Shown here: positions 53,037 through 61,084 of the stretch, piece by piece
Layout of the letters: each line of letters begins with the position of its first letter
Numbering within the stretch: position 1 is the stretch's first letter
Source: Embleya sp045207655
Lineage (GTDB): Bacteria; Actinomycetota; Actinomycetes; Streptomycetales; Streptomycetaceae
Direction: 5' to 3'
Assembly: GCF_045207655.1 (NCBI RefSeq)
Contig: NZ_CP108785.1
Location: 2,542,001 to 2,606,000 of the forward strand
Length of the DNA stretch: 64,000 nucleotides
Notes under the pieces: generated by a model
What the model was told of the DNA's origin: nothing
The model's database searches: none
What the model saw: the letters and a program-made list of their open reading frames with translations, nothing else
Made by a program: the position numbers and the translations under genes

Positions 53037-53471
53037 GTGGTCGACATCGGCAGGCTCACGCCGGCGGACCGGGCGGAGTGGCAGGTCCTGTTCGAGGGCT
53101 ACAACACCTTCTACGAGCGCACGCTCGCCCCAGAGTTGTTCGACCGGGCGTGGACCGCGTTCCAGGAGGACACCCGGATGCACGCGCTGGGCGCGAAGGT
53201 GGACGGCGAGCTGGTGGGTATCACCCACTTCCTCGTGCACGCCAGCACCACGGCGCCCGACGTGTGCTACCTCCAGGACCTGTTCACCGCACCGAAGGCC
53301 CGGGGCAAGGGGGTTGCGGGCGCGTTGATCGCCGCGGTGGCCGATTGGGCCCGCGAACGCGAGTGCTCGCGGGTGTACTGGTCGACCCACCAGGACAACG
53401 CCACGGCCCGCCGGCTCTACGACCGAGTGGGGCTGAACCGGGGCTTCGTGCTGTACCAGATCACCCTCTGA
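53037..53471 (+). CDS. GNAT-family N-acetyltransferase
   Basis: An acetyl-CoA-dependent acetyltransferase, 144 residues from the GTG at 53037, which has GGAGG 7 bases upstream. Motif A is DLFTAPKARGKGVAGALIAAVADW (CoA pyrophosphate loop RGKGVAG); motif B is YWSTHQDNATARRLYDRVGLNRGFVLYQI. The substrate is unknown (amine, amino acid or protein N-terminus). It is convergent with the metal-receptor-like gene and separated from it by short tandem repeats. Confidence 0.9.
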   Translation: MVDIGRLTPADRAEWQVLFEGYNTFYERTLAPELFDRAWTAFQEDTRMHALGAKVDGELVGITHFLVHASTTAPDVCYLQDLFTAPKARGKGVAGALIAAVADWARERECSRVYWSTHQDNATARRLYDRVGLNRGFVLYQITL

Positions 53472-53608
53472 GGGCACCGGGCACCGGGCACGGGGCAGGG
53501 GGCAGGGGGCAGGGGGCACGGGGTCCAGGGCACAGGCGACGCCGGGACGCCGGGACGCCGGGACGCCGGGACGCCGGGACGCCGGGACGCCGGGCACGGC
53601 GTGTGTGG
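53472..53608. repeat. Two adjacent short tandem repeats
   Basis: Between convergent genes: first a run of GGGCACC / GGGGGCA units of 7 bases (53475-53515), then seven perfect copies of the 8-base unit ACGCCGGG at 53539-53594. Perfect copies indicate recent slippage, so copy number probably differs between strains. Confidence 0.85.
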
Positions 53609-54364
53609 CTACGGCGCGAGTCGGGCGGCGAGCAGCGCGGGGGCCTCGGCCAGGGACGGGCCGTACCAGGTGAGGTGGCGTCCGCTGACGAGTGCGGTCG
53701 GGACGCCGGGGAACGCCTCGGGGCCGTCGTCCGCGGTGAACGCGTAGGGTTCGTCCGGCAGGACCACCAGATCCGGTGCGGCGGCCCGCAGTTCCGCCAA
53801 CGGGATCGCGGGCCAGCGCTCGGGGTGGGACGCGAAGACGTTCACGACGCCGAAGCGGGCGAGGACGTCGCCCGCGAAGGTGTCCCGGCCGGCCACCATC
53901 CACGGACGGCGCCACACCGGGATGATCGCCCGTCGCCGCGGCGGAGCCGGCGGCAGCGCGGCCCACGCGGCGCGGCAGCGGTCGAGCCAGGGCGGGACGG
54001 GAAGCCGGCATCCGAGCGCGAGCATACGTTCGAGCGCGGTGAACGCCTCGTCCAAGCCGCGAACCCGGGTGACCCACACGGCGATTCCGGCGGCCCGCAG
54101 CGCGGCCAGATCCACGGCGCGGTTCTCCTCCTCGTTGGCCAGGACCAGGTCCGGGGCGAGCGCGCGAATCGTGTCCAGGTCGGGGTTCTTGGTGCCGCGC
54201 ACCCGGACCACGTCCAACTCGGCGGGATGCGTGCACCAGTCGGTGGCGCCGACCAACAATCCGGGCGCGCTCGCCGCGACCGCCTCGGTGAGCGAGGGCA
54301 CCAGCGAGACCACCCGACGGACGTCGTCCGGTACGGGCACGCTCAGGTCCAGATCGTCACGCAT
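53609..54364 (-). CDS. Helical-backbone metal receptor, BtuF-like, without signal peptide
   Basis: 251 residues with the fold of vitamin B12/ferrichrome-binding proteins: RRVVSLVPSLTEAVAASAPG, LLVGATDWCTHPAELDVVR, TKNPDLDTIRALAPDLVLAN, VNVFASHPERWPAIPLAEL and PDLVVLPDEPYAF. Unlike true transport receptors it has no signal peptide or lipobox and no ABC genes beside it; it may be a cytoplasmic cobalamin-related binding protein, as in a known actinobacterial subgroup. In the same direction as the TetR gene upstream. Confidence 0.85.
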   Translation of the reverse strand: MRDDLDLSVPVPDDVRRVVSLVPSLTEAVAASAPGLLVGATDWCTHPAELDVVRVRGTKNPDLDTIRALAPDLVLANEEENRAVDLAALRAAGIAVWVTRVRGLDEAFTALERMLALGCRLPVPPWLDRCRAAWAALPPAPPRRRAIIPVWRRPWMVAGRDTFAGDVLARFGVVNVFASHPERWPAIPLAELRAAAPDLVVLPDEPYAFTADDGPEAFPGVPTALVSGRHLTWYGPSLAEAPALLAARLAP

Positions 54365-54435
54365 GCGCCGACCCTACGACCGCGCGGGCGCGGGACGCCC
54401 GGGCGTCGGGGCGGTCGTCGTGACGCGGGCCCGCG

Positions 54436-55113
54436 TCACGGGCGCGCCCGGTAGCTGCGCAGCCACATCCGCACGCCGTCGTCGACGATCCGCCCGATCT
54501 CGGTGGAGGTGACCTCGTGCAGGCCGTCCCGCGAGCGATGGATCGCCTCGTGCGCGGTGAGCAGGATCAACTGGTGTGTCGCCAGGGGCACATCGGGGAT
54601 GTCCAGGACGCCCGCCTCGACGTACTTGCCGATCTCGCGGGCCACCGCCTCGTCGAAGGCCGGGCGGGGCCGGGCCCATTCCTCGGCCAGTTCGGGATGA
54701 CGCCACTGCTCGGCCACTATCACCCGACGCAGGGCCACCATCTCCCGATCCAGCACGAGTTCGGTCCAGATCCGAGCCGCCGCGCGCAGGTCGTGCTCCA
54801 GGTCGCCCGACTCGTGGAAGAGCGCGGCGAAGCGGGCGACGGAACGATTCGCCGCGTCCCGCTGGGCCGTCTCGACAACCGCGACGAACAGCGTCTTCTT
54901 GTCGCCGAAGTGGTTGTACACGGTCTGCTTGGAGGCGCCCGCCTCGGCGGCGATCACATCGACGCTCGTATCGGTGAAGCCGTACCGCAGAAACACCCGC
55001 TTGGCCGCCTCGACGATGGCCTGGCGCTTGTCGGGTCGCCCCGGCCGCGCGGCGGGACGCGGCGACTGCCCGGCCGATCCGGTATCCCGTCGGCCTTGAC
55101 CACTTGGACTCAT
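54436..55113 (-). CDS. TetR-family regulator of the DrrAB-type exporter
   Basis: 225 residues. HTH region about 32-78: KRQAIVEAAKRVFLRYGFTD, VDVIAAEAGASKQTVYNHFG. The C-terminal domain (RDAANRSVARFAALFHESGD on) is of the TetR_C type. An inverted repeat over its own start codon (TTGGAC at 55104-55109, GTCCAA at 55116-55121) and a longer palindrome at 55139-55161 suggest autoregulation and control of the divergent ABC genes. The ligand is presumably a drug or a metabolite exported by that system. Confidence 0.92.
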   Translation of the reverse strand: MSPSGQGRRDTGSAGQSPRPAARPGRPDKRQAIVEAAKRVFLRYGFTDTSVDVIAAEAGASKQTVYNHFGDKKTLFVAVVETAQRDAANRSVARFAALFHESGDLEHDLRAAARIWTELVLDREMVALRRVIVAEQWRHPELAEEWARPRPAFDEAVAREIGKYVEAGVLDIPDVPLATHQLILLTAHEAIHRSRDGLHEVTSTEIGRIVDDGVRMWLRSYRARP

Positions 55114-55121
55114 GCGTCCAA
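55104..55121. promoter_or_regulatory. TetR-type inverted repeat over the start codon
   Basis: TTGGAC and GTCCAA around a 6-base spacer, covering the start codon of the TetR gene. Together with the neighbouring palindrome at 55139 it probably forms a two-site operator. Confidence 0.5.
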
Positions 55122-55138
55122 TACTAGCGGAGCAATAT

Positions 55139-55161
55139 TTTGACTGGACGGTCCAGTCAAA
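55139..55161. promoter_or_regulatory. TetR operator between regulator and exporter
   Basis: TTTGACTGGA (55139-55148) and TCCAGTCAAA (55152-55161) are perfect 10-base complements around CGG. The site lies in the AT-rich part of the divergent promoter, 28 bases before the ABC start codon, and probably covers the promoter of both genes. Confidence 0.8.
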
Positions 55162-55188
55162 TAATTCGATCGAGACCCGGGAGCAGCC

Positions 55189-56202
55189 GTGTCATCTCCC
55201 TCCTTGCCCGATGTCCACCCCTCGGCGGTCGATCCGCCACCCGCTCCCGGTCCGGACACCCCCGTGGTGGTCCGTGCCGAAGGACTCGCGAAGGTCTATC
55301 CGGACGGCACCACCGCGGTGCACGGCCTGGACCTCGCGGTCCGGCGCGGCGAGGTGTTCGCGCTGCTCGGCCCCAACGGCGCGGGCAAGTCCACCACGGT
55401 GGGCATGCTCACCACCGCGATCGTGCCGACCTCCGGCCGGGCCCTGGTCGCCGGCGTCGACGTCGCGACCCACCCCGCCGCCGCACGCCGGGAAATCGGC
55501 GTGGTGCCGCAGCGCAACACCCTCGACCGCGGCCTGACCGTGCGCGAGAACCTGGTCTTCCACGGCCGGTACTTCGGCCTGCGCCGCGCGGACGCCCGCC
55601 GCGAAGCCGACCGCGGGCTCGCCCGGGTCGCCCTCACGGCGGTCGCCGACAAGCCGGTGGACGGCCTGTCCGGCGGCATGGCCCAGCGGCTGATGATCGC
55701 CCGGGCGATCCTGCATCGGCCCGCAGTGCTGTTCCTGGACGAGCCCACCACCGGCCTGGATCCACAGAGCCGGCTCGCCCTGCACGCGTTGATCCGCGAG
55801 TTGCGCGCCGCCGGCCAGACCACCGTGCTGATCACCCACGACATGGACGAGGCCGATCGGCTCGCCGACCGGGTCGCGATCATCGATCGGGGCCGGTTGC
55901 TCGCGCTGGACACGCCGGACGCGCTCAAGCGCTCGATCAACGCGGACACCGTGGTCGCGGTGAGCGCACACGCGCCGACCGCCGAGGTGGCCGAGGTGTT
56001 GCGGGCACGAATCCCGGGAGCCCGCGATGTGCGCGTGCACGCCGACACGGTGTCGCTGACCGTTCGGGGCGAGCCGGCGGTCTTCCCGATCGTGGTCGCC
56101 GCACTGGCCGACGCGCGGATCGCGGCGCGCGACGTACGGGTCGAGGAACCGTCGTTGGAAACCGTGTTCATCCGGCTCACCGGCAAGGAGTTGCGCGACT
56201 GA
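55189..56202 (+). CDS. ABC exporter ATP-binding protein, DrrA-like
   Basis: ATPase subunit of a two-gene drug exporter, 337 residues. Walker A LLGPNGAGKSTTVGML, Q-loop VPQRNTLDRGLTVREN, signature LSGGMAQRLMIAR, Walker B AVLFLDEPTTGLDPQS, H-loop ITHDMDEADRLADRV. The C-terminal extension ending VRVEEPSLETVFIRLTGKEL is the conserved tail of the daunorubicin-resistance (DrrA) family. The stop codon overlaps the start of the permease gene (TGATG). Confidence 0.93.
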   Translation: MSSPSLPDVHPSAVDPPPAPGPDTPVVVRAEGLAKVYPDGTTAVHGLDLAVRRGEVFALLGPNGAGKSTTVGMLTTAIVPTSGRALVAGVDVATHPAAARREIGVVPQRNTLDRGLTVRENLVFHGRYFGLRRADARREADRGLARVALTAVADKPVDGLSGGMAQRLMIARAILHRPAVLFLDEPTTGLDPQSRLALHALIRELRAAGQTTVLITHDMDEADRLADRVAIIDRGRLLALDTPDALKRSINADTVVAVSAHAPTAEVAEVLRARIPGARDVRVHADTVSLTVRGEPAVFPIVVAALADARIAARDVRVEEPSLETVFIRLTGKELRD

Positions 56203-57065
56203 TGGCCGCCGTCGACACCCCCGAACACTCGGGCACCGCGGCGCCGGCCGAACCCGTCGCGCCCGCGCGCCTGTCCGCCGGCGAGACCCGGCGCGCGTTC
56301 CGCGCGCTGCTCGCCCGCGACCTGACCGTGCTCCGCAGGCAACCGGTCAATTTCATCGCCCGAACCGTCGTGCAACCGTTGATGCTGCTGTTCGTCCTGG
56401 GTTACGTCACGCCGCGGATCGGGCCGGGCGGCGGCCACGGGGCGGAGGCGACCGAGCAGGCCACCACGCTCCTGGCCGGCATGCTCGCGATGGTCGTGCT
56501 CTTCCAGGGCATCTTCGCCGTCGCGATGCCGCTGGCGCAGGAGTTCGGTTACACCCGGGAGATCGACGATCGCGTGTTGTCACCGATCCCGATCGGCCTG
56601 GTCGCGGTCGCCAAGGTCGTCGCGGGCGCGCTCCAAGGCCTGGCCGCCGCACTGGTGGTCTTCCCGCTCGCCGAGTTCGTACCCGCGTCCCGACCCGAAC
56701 TGCACACGCACTGGGCGGTGTTGCTGACCATGGCCCCGCTCGGCGCGGTGATGTGCGCCAGTCTGGGGCTGTATCTGGGCACCGCCTTCGAGGCGCGCAG
56801 CGTGATGGCCCTGTTCTCGATCCTGCTCACCCCGCTGCTCTATCTCGGCTGCACGCTGTACCCGTGGAGCACACTGGGCCCGATCCGCTGGGTCCAGGCC
56901 GTATCCCTGCTCAATCCGCTGACCTACGTGAGCGAGGGCTTCCGCGCGTCGGTCACGCCGGCCGATCACCTCGGGCTGTATGTCGTGTATCCGGTGCTGC
57001 TCGGCTGCACCGCACTGCTGCTCGGGCGGGGAATCCGCCACTTCCGGCGCCGGGTGGTGGGCTGA
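56202..57065 (+). CDS. ABC exporter permease, DrrB-like (ABC-2 type)
   Basis: Membrane subunit of the exporter, 287 residues with six transmembrane segments: VVQPLMLLFVLGYVTPRIG, LLAGMLAMVVLFQGIFAVAM, VAVAKVVAGALQGLAAALVV, LLTMAPLGAVMCASLGLYLG, ALFSILLTPLLYLGCTLYPW and VVYPVLLGCTALLLG. The loop FGYTREIDDRVLSPIPIGL is the ABC-2 signature. Coupled to the ATPase gene; a stem GCGGACC/GGTCCGC lies downstream (57077-57121). Confidence 0.92.
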   Translation: MAAVDTPEHSGTAAPAEPVAPARLSAGETRRAFRALLARDLTVLRRQPVNFIARTVVQPLMLLFVLGYVTPRIGPGGGHGAEATEQATTLLAGMLAMVVLFQGIFAVAMPLAQEFGYTREIDDRVLSPIPIGLVAVAKVVAGALQGLAAALVVFPLAEFVPASRPELHTHWAVLLTMAPLGAVMCASLGLYLGTAFEARSVMALFSILLTPLLYLGCTLYPWSTLGPIRWVQAVSLLNPLTYVSEGFRASVTPADHLGLYVVYPVLLGCTALLLGRGIRHFRRRVVG

Positions 57066-57150
57066 GCCGGGTGGGTGCGGACCGCCGGACCGTGGACCTC
57101 GGGGAACCCGGGCCCGGTCCGCGGTCGGGGGCTCTCCTAGGGTGGGTTCC

Positions 57151-57855
57151 ATGACCACACGCACGGAAAACAGCACCTCGGACGACGCGGCCGGCGCCGA
57201 CGGACACTTCGACACCGGGCTGTTCGACGCACTGCGCGCGGACGCGATAGCCGACGTCACGAGCCTGCGCGAGTTGTACGAACAACCCGGCGCGGCGGCG
57301 GCCGCCAAGGAGATGGACCGGCTCACCGAGAAGACCCGCGCGCTGGTCGGCTGCGCGTCGCTGGTCTTCGTCGCCAGCACGGACGCGCAGGGCCGCTGCG
57401 ACGTGACCCCGCGCGGCGGCCCGGCCGGCTTCGTCACCGTGCTGGACGACCGCACCCTGGTGATCCCCGACGCCACCGGCAACAAGCGCCTGGACACGCT
57501 GCACAACGTGCTGGAGACCGGCCGGGTCGGGCTGCTGTTCGTGATTCCCGGGCGCACCACCACACTTCGCGCCAACGGCCGCGCGTGCGTGTCCGCGCGG
57601 CCGGAGTTGCTGGAGCAGTTGACCGCCGTGGGCAAGCAGCCGGTGAGCGCCCTCGTGGTCGAGGTGGACGAGGTCTACCCGCACTGCCCCAAGGCGCTGC
57701 TGCGCAGTTCGGCCTGGAAGCCGGAGGGCTGGCTGCCCGCCGACGCGCAGCCGAGTTCGGCCGAGGTGACGTTGGCCCAACTGCGGATGCCCGGGTTGAC
57801 CATCGAGGACGTCCGGCAGGCGGAGGCGGACTCGCTCAAGTACCGCTACGAATAA
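57151..57855 (+). CDS. PPOX-class FMN-binding flavoprotein (MSMEG_1061-like)
   Basis: A pyridoxamine-phosphate-oxidase-fold flavoprotein of 234 residues. Landmarks: FVASTDAQGRCDVTPRGGPAGFV, DRTLVIPDATGNKRLDTLHNVLE, GRVGLLFVIPGRTTTLRANGRA and YPHCPKALLRSSAWKP. Proteins of this group bind FMN or F420 and reduce diverse compounds; the physiological role is unknown. It has no good ribosome site (GGTGGG), and the gene is alone. Confidence 0.85.
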   Translation: MTTRTENSTSDDAAGADGHFDTGLFDALRADAIADVTSLRELYEQPGAAAAAKEMDRLTEKTRALVGCASLVFVASTDAQGRCDVTPRGGPAGFVTVLDDRTLVIPDATGNKRLDTLHNVLETGRVGLLFVIPGRTTTLRANGRACVSARPELLEQLTAVGKQPVSALVVEVDEVYPHCPKALLRSSAWKPEGWLPADAQPSSAEVTLAQLRMPGLTIEDVRQAEADSLKYRYE

Positions 57856-57993
57856 CCGCAGCGGTCGGGTGTCGGGGCGGTCGGCGGGCGGAAGCCGGCC
57901 GCTCCGGGGTTGACACCGGGCCGGACCGGGAATCCGCCTCCCGTTTTCGAGCGAGGAACCCGCGGAGGACTTCGAGATCTTGGAGTACATCAC

Positions 57994-58647
57994 GTGAACG
58001 CACTGCCACCCGCCGATCCCACCGTGCTGCACCCGATGCCGGGGCAGCGGCGCGTGGTGCTGCTCAAGCCGTTGGTGACCTCGCCGTTGATCGAGGTCGG
58101 GGAATTCTCGTACTACGACGACCCGGACGATCCCACCGCGTTCGAGACCCGCAACGTGCTCTACCACTACGGCCCGGATCGACTGGTGATCGGCCGGTTC
58201 TGCGCGCTGGGCGAGGGCGTACGGTTCATCATGAACGGCGCCAACCACCGGATGGACGGCCCCTCGACGTTTCCCTTTCCGATCATGGGCGGGTCCTGGG
58301 CCGAGCACTTCGACCTGATCACCGGCCTCCCGGGTCGCGGCGACACGGTGGTCGGCAACGACGTGTGGTTCGGCTACCGCTCCACCGTGATGCCGGGCGT
58401 ACGCATCGGCCACGGCGCGATCGTCGCCTCCGGCGCGGTGGTGGTCGACGACGTTCCCGACTACACGATCGTCGGTGGCAATCCGGCCCGCCCGATCCGC
58501 CCCCGGCACAGTCCCGAGGACATCACCCGCCTGCTCGAACTGGCCTGGTGGGACTGGCCGATCGAGCACATCACCCGGCACCTGCGCACCGTCATGTCCG
58601 GCACGGTCGCCGAACTGGCGGCGGTCGCCCCCACCCCGACCGACTGA
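57994..58647 (+). CDS. Vat/CatB-like xenobiotic O-acetyltransferase
   Basis: A left-handed beta-helix acetyltransferase of the type that inactivates streptogramin A or chloramphenicol. The GTG at 57994 has GGAG about 10 bases upstream and gives 217 residues. The catalytic histidine is H85 in FIMNGANHRMDGPSTFPF, then HFDLITGLPGRGDTVVGNDVWFGYRSTVMPGV and IVGGNPARPIRPRHSPEDI with hexapeptide repeats between. The pattern is closest to Vat-type enzymes. It is outside any visible antibiotic cluster; many environmental members act on unknown substrates, so resistance is a possibility, not a fact. Confidence 0.88.
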   Translation: MNALPPADPTVLHPMPGQRRVVLLKPLVTSPLIEVGEFSYYDDPDDPTAFETRNVLYHYGPDRLVIGRFCALGEGVRFIMNGANHRMDGPSTFPFPIMGGSWAEHFDLITGLPGRGDTVVGNDVWFGYRSTVMPGVRIGHGAIVASGAVVVDDVPDYTIVGGNPARPIRPRHSPEDITRLLELAWWDWPIEHITRHLRTVMSGTVAELAAVAPTPTD

Positions 58648-58771
58648 CCGGCCACCGCGATCCGGCAACCTTCGCCGGGTCGCGGCATGTCGCGCCCGTA
58701 CCGCGCCGCACCCACCACGCACCCCGCACCGCCCGTACCGCGCCGCCCTCGCACCGGGGCGCGGCGCGGGC

Positions 58772-59329
58772 TCATGTCGTGGGCGGGACGGCGGCGAGCA
58801 GGGCTTGGGCCAGGTGGCGGGCCCGACCGGCCGGGGCCGGGGTGCGCTCGCGGAGCGCGGTGACGATGGCGCCGTCCATCAGGAGGGCGAATCGGCCGGC
58901 CTGGACGGCCGGTTCGGCGATTCCGGCGGCGGTCAGGAGTTGTTCCAGGTAGTCGACCACGTGTTCCTTGTGGGCCGCCGCGACCCGATGTGCGGGGCTG
59001 TCCGGGTCGGCCGACTCGATCATCGTGTTGATGAACGCGCAGCCCCGGAAGTCCTCCCGCTCGAAGCGCTCGGCGAGCGCGTCGAAGACGGTGAGCGGAT
59101 GCCCGCCCAGGGCCTCGACCCGCTCGGCGAGCCAGCTCCGCCAGCGCCGGTCGCGGGCCTCCAGAACGGCGACCACGAGGTCGTCCTTGCTCGGGAAGTG
59201 CCGATACATCGAGGCCCGGCCCACGCCGGACTCGGCCAGGATGCGCTCGACGCCGACGGCACGGATGCCCTCGGCGTAGAAGAGTTCCTCGGCGGTGGCG
59301 AGCAGGCGGTCGCGGGCGTTGACGGGCAC
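58772..59329 (-). CDS. TetR-family regulator
   Basis: 185 residues: RDRLLATAEELFYAEGIRA, VERILAESGVGRASMYRHFP (HTH, about 27-47), then a C-terminal domain starting with FEREDFRGCAFINTMIES and HVVDYLEQLLTAAGI, the TetR_C_33-like form often linked with reactive-compound sensors. It is divergent from the carboxymuconolactone-decarboxylase-like gene; two palindromes between them (59359-59378 and 59386-59405) are the probable operators. Confidence 0.92.
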   Translation of the reverse strand: MPVNARDRLLATAEELFYAEGIRAVGVERILAESGVGRASMYRHFPSKDDLVVAVLEARDRRWRSWLAERVEALGGHPLTVFDALAERFEREDFRGCAFINTMIESADPDSPAHRVAAAHKEHVVDYLEQLLTAAGIAEPAVQAGRFALLMDGAIVTALRERTPAPAGRARHLAQALLAAVPPTT

Positions 59330-59358
59330 GTTCGGATCCTAATCCCTCTTGACCGAAA

Positions 59359-59405
59359 ACGGTACTGATCAGTACCGTCTGCGAAACGGCACCGATCGGT
59401 ACCGT
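59359..59405. promoter_or_regulatory. Tandem TetR operators
   Basis: ACGGTACTGATCAGTACCGT (59359-59378) is a perfect 20-base palindrome; ACGGCACCGATCGGTACCGT (59386-59405) is a near-perfect one with the same outer arms. Their centres are 27 bases apart. They lie between the divergent TetR gene and the operon at 59434. Confidence 0.85.
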
Positions 59406-59433
59406 TTGGGTTTCGAGGCTCTCGGGAGTCCGC

Positions 59434-59979
59434 ATGTCGTCCACACCCACCACGACCACACCCCCGGCGGTCGCCGCCGAGGAGCCCGACGGCGGGGAAC
59501 TCCTCGCCCGGGTCGCCCGCCAACTCGGCCGGGTACCGAACCTGTACGCCGCGCTCGCGAGCGGCCCGGCCGCGCTGGAGGGCTACCTCGCGATGCGCGA
59601 CCACCTCACCCGGGGCGTGCTGCGACCGCGCCTGCGGGAGCAGCTCGCGCTGCTGATCGCGCAGGAGAACGAGTGCACCTACTGCGTCAGCGCGCACTCC
59701 TTCCGCGGCGGCCTGATCGGGCTGACCGAGCAGGAGCTGCGGGCCACCCGCGACGGGCACGACGCCGATCCGCACACCGACGCCGTCCTGGGCCTGGCCC
59801 GGGCGATCCTGCGCACCCGGGGCCGGGTCGCCGAGCCGGACCGCGCGGCGGCCCGCGCGGCCGGGGTCACCGAGGCCGAACAGGCCGAGATCGTCGCGCA
59901 CATCGCGCTGAACACGCTGTCCAACTACTACAACCACCTGGCCCGGCCGGAGCTGGACTTCCCGGAGGTGCAGGCATGA
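59434..59979 (+). CDS. Carboxymuconolactone decarboxylase / AhpD-like protein
   Basis: 181 residues of the AhpD-like superfamily, all-helical. The redox motif is ENECTYCVSAHSFRGG (C-x2-C with the following His), as in peroxidase partner AhpD; APGE-like start ARQLGRVPNLYAAL. Members with CxxC act as alkylhydroperoxidases; the divergent TetR of the reactive-compound type fits an oxidative or electrophile stress role. The stop overlaps the start of a small gene (ATGA). Confidence 0.9.
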   Translation: MSSTPTTTTPPAVAAEEPDGGELLARVARQLGRVPNLYAALASGPAALEGYLAMRDHLTRGVLRPRLREQLALLIAQENECTYCVSAHSFRGGLIGLTEQELRATRDGHDADPHTDAVLGLARAILRTRGRVAEPDRAAARAAGVTEAEQAEIVAHIALNTLSNYYNHLARPELDFPEVQA

Positions 59980-60197
59980 CCTCGCACCGCACCTGGCTGG
60001 ACGCGTCCGTCGAGCTCGTCGACGGCTACCCGGTGATCGGCGCCGACGGCGAGCCCACCGTCTTCGTGCCGAGCGCCCGGGTCGCCTTCGAGGGCGGGTT
60101 CGCGCACCTGGACATCCCCGGCACCGGCGTCGTCCAGATCGTCTCGGCGCCTGCCGTACGCCGGATCACCCACCGGAACGAGCCGACGGCGAGCTGA
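59976..60197 (+). CDS. Small hypothetical protein coupled to the AhpD-like gene
   Basis: A 73-residue protein whose ATG overlaps the preceding stop by four bases, strong evidence that it is translated. The sequence MTSHRTWLDASVELVDGYPV, then VFVPSARVAFEGGFAHLDIPG and VVQIVSAPAVRR, suggests a small beta-rich protein. No family recognised. Likely to work with the AhpD-like protein. Confidence 0.7.
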   Translation: MTSHRTWLDASVELVDGYPVIGADGEPTVFVPSARVAFEGGFAHLDIPGTGVVQIVSAPAVRRITHRNEPTAS

Positions 60198-60285
60198 CCC
60201 CGCGGTGGCGCGCCGGCCGGTACGGGAGTCCGGCCGGCGCGCCCGTCCCGGGCAGGCGCGGCATGCGCGTCGTCGCGGTCGGGTA

Positions 60286-60331
60286 ATCGCGATGAGTTTT
60301 CCCGACCGATCGCGATGAGTTCTCCCGACCA
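60286..60331. repeat. Tandem pair of 23-bp repeats
   Basis: ATCGCGATGAGTTTTCCCGA plus CCG (60286-60308) is followed directly by a copy differing at two positions (60309-60331). It lies 108 bases before the maleylpyruvate-isomerase-like gene. Each unit contains ATCGCGAT, itself a palindrome. It could be a regulator site. Confidence 0.7.
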
Positions 60332-60438
60332 TTCCGGTCCACCCCTCGAGGACCCGCTGTGGACTCGTAGTGGACCCGCGGTGGACTCGGACCGGAATCG
60401 AACGACAACGTGCAGCACAGCCGCAGAGGAGTCACCCC

Positions 60439-61041
60439 ATGACACTGGACCTGCAATCGCCGGCCGCGACCATCGCCCGGCTCGCGGACGGGATCGAGGA
60501 CGAACGACTCGACGATCCGACGCCGTGTACGCGATACACGATCCGGGATCTGCTTTCCCACCTGGTCGGGCTGACCGCCGCGTTCCGCGACGCGGCGCGC
60601 AAGGAGTTCGGCCCGTCGACGCAGACCGCGCCCGGCGGCACGATGCCCGCCCTGGATCCGCGGTGGCGCGATCTGCTGTCTCGGCAGTTGCCCGAGCTGG
60701 TGGACGCCTGGCGCAAGCCGGACGCGTGGGAGGGCGAGACCCAGGCCGGTGGCGTGACGTTGCCCGCCGAGATCATGGGCCTGGTCGCACACAACGAACT
60801 CGTCCTGCACGGCTGGGACCTGGCCCGCGCGCTGGGCCGGGACTACACGGTGGACACCGCGAACCTGGATGCCTCCCTGGCCTTCCTCACCCCGCCGCCG
60901 GACGCCGACCACTCCGTCGACGCCCCCGTGGACGCCCAGGGCCTGTTCGCCCGCGCGGTGCCGCTGCCCGCCGACGCTCCGCTGCTCGACCGCGTGGTGG
61001 CCCTGGCCGGACGGGCCCCGAACTGGCCGGCGGCGGTGTAG
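60439..61041 (+). CDS. DinB/maleylpyruvate-isomerase-like protein (TIGR03086 type)
   Basis: 200 residues of the mycothiol-dependent maleylpyruvate isomerase/DinB fold. ATG 60439 follows GAGGAG by 8 bases. It shows DPTPCTRYTIRDLLSHLVGL with the first metal-binding His, GLVAHNELVLHGWDLARALG with the HxxxH, and ends near APNWPAA, typical of the TIGR03086 family. Members bind a divalent metal and are thought to use mycothiol for detoxification. Confidence 0.88.
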   Translation: MTLDLQSPAATIARLADGIEDERLDDPTPCTRYTIRDLLSHLVGLTAAFRDAARKEFGPSTQTAPGGTMPALDPRWRDLLSRQLPELVDAWRKPDAWEGETQAGGVTLPAEIMGLVAHNELVLHGWDLARALGRDYTVDTANLDASLAFLTPPPDADHSVDAPVDAQGLFARAVPLPADAPLLDRVVALAGRAPNWPAAV

Positions 61042-61084
61042 GCGCGGGCCGCGACGGGCGGGCGGGTCGTACCGGGCCGATCGC

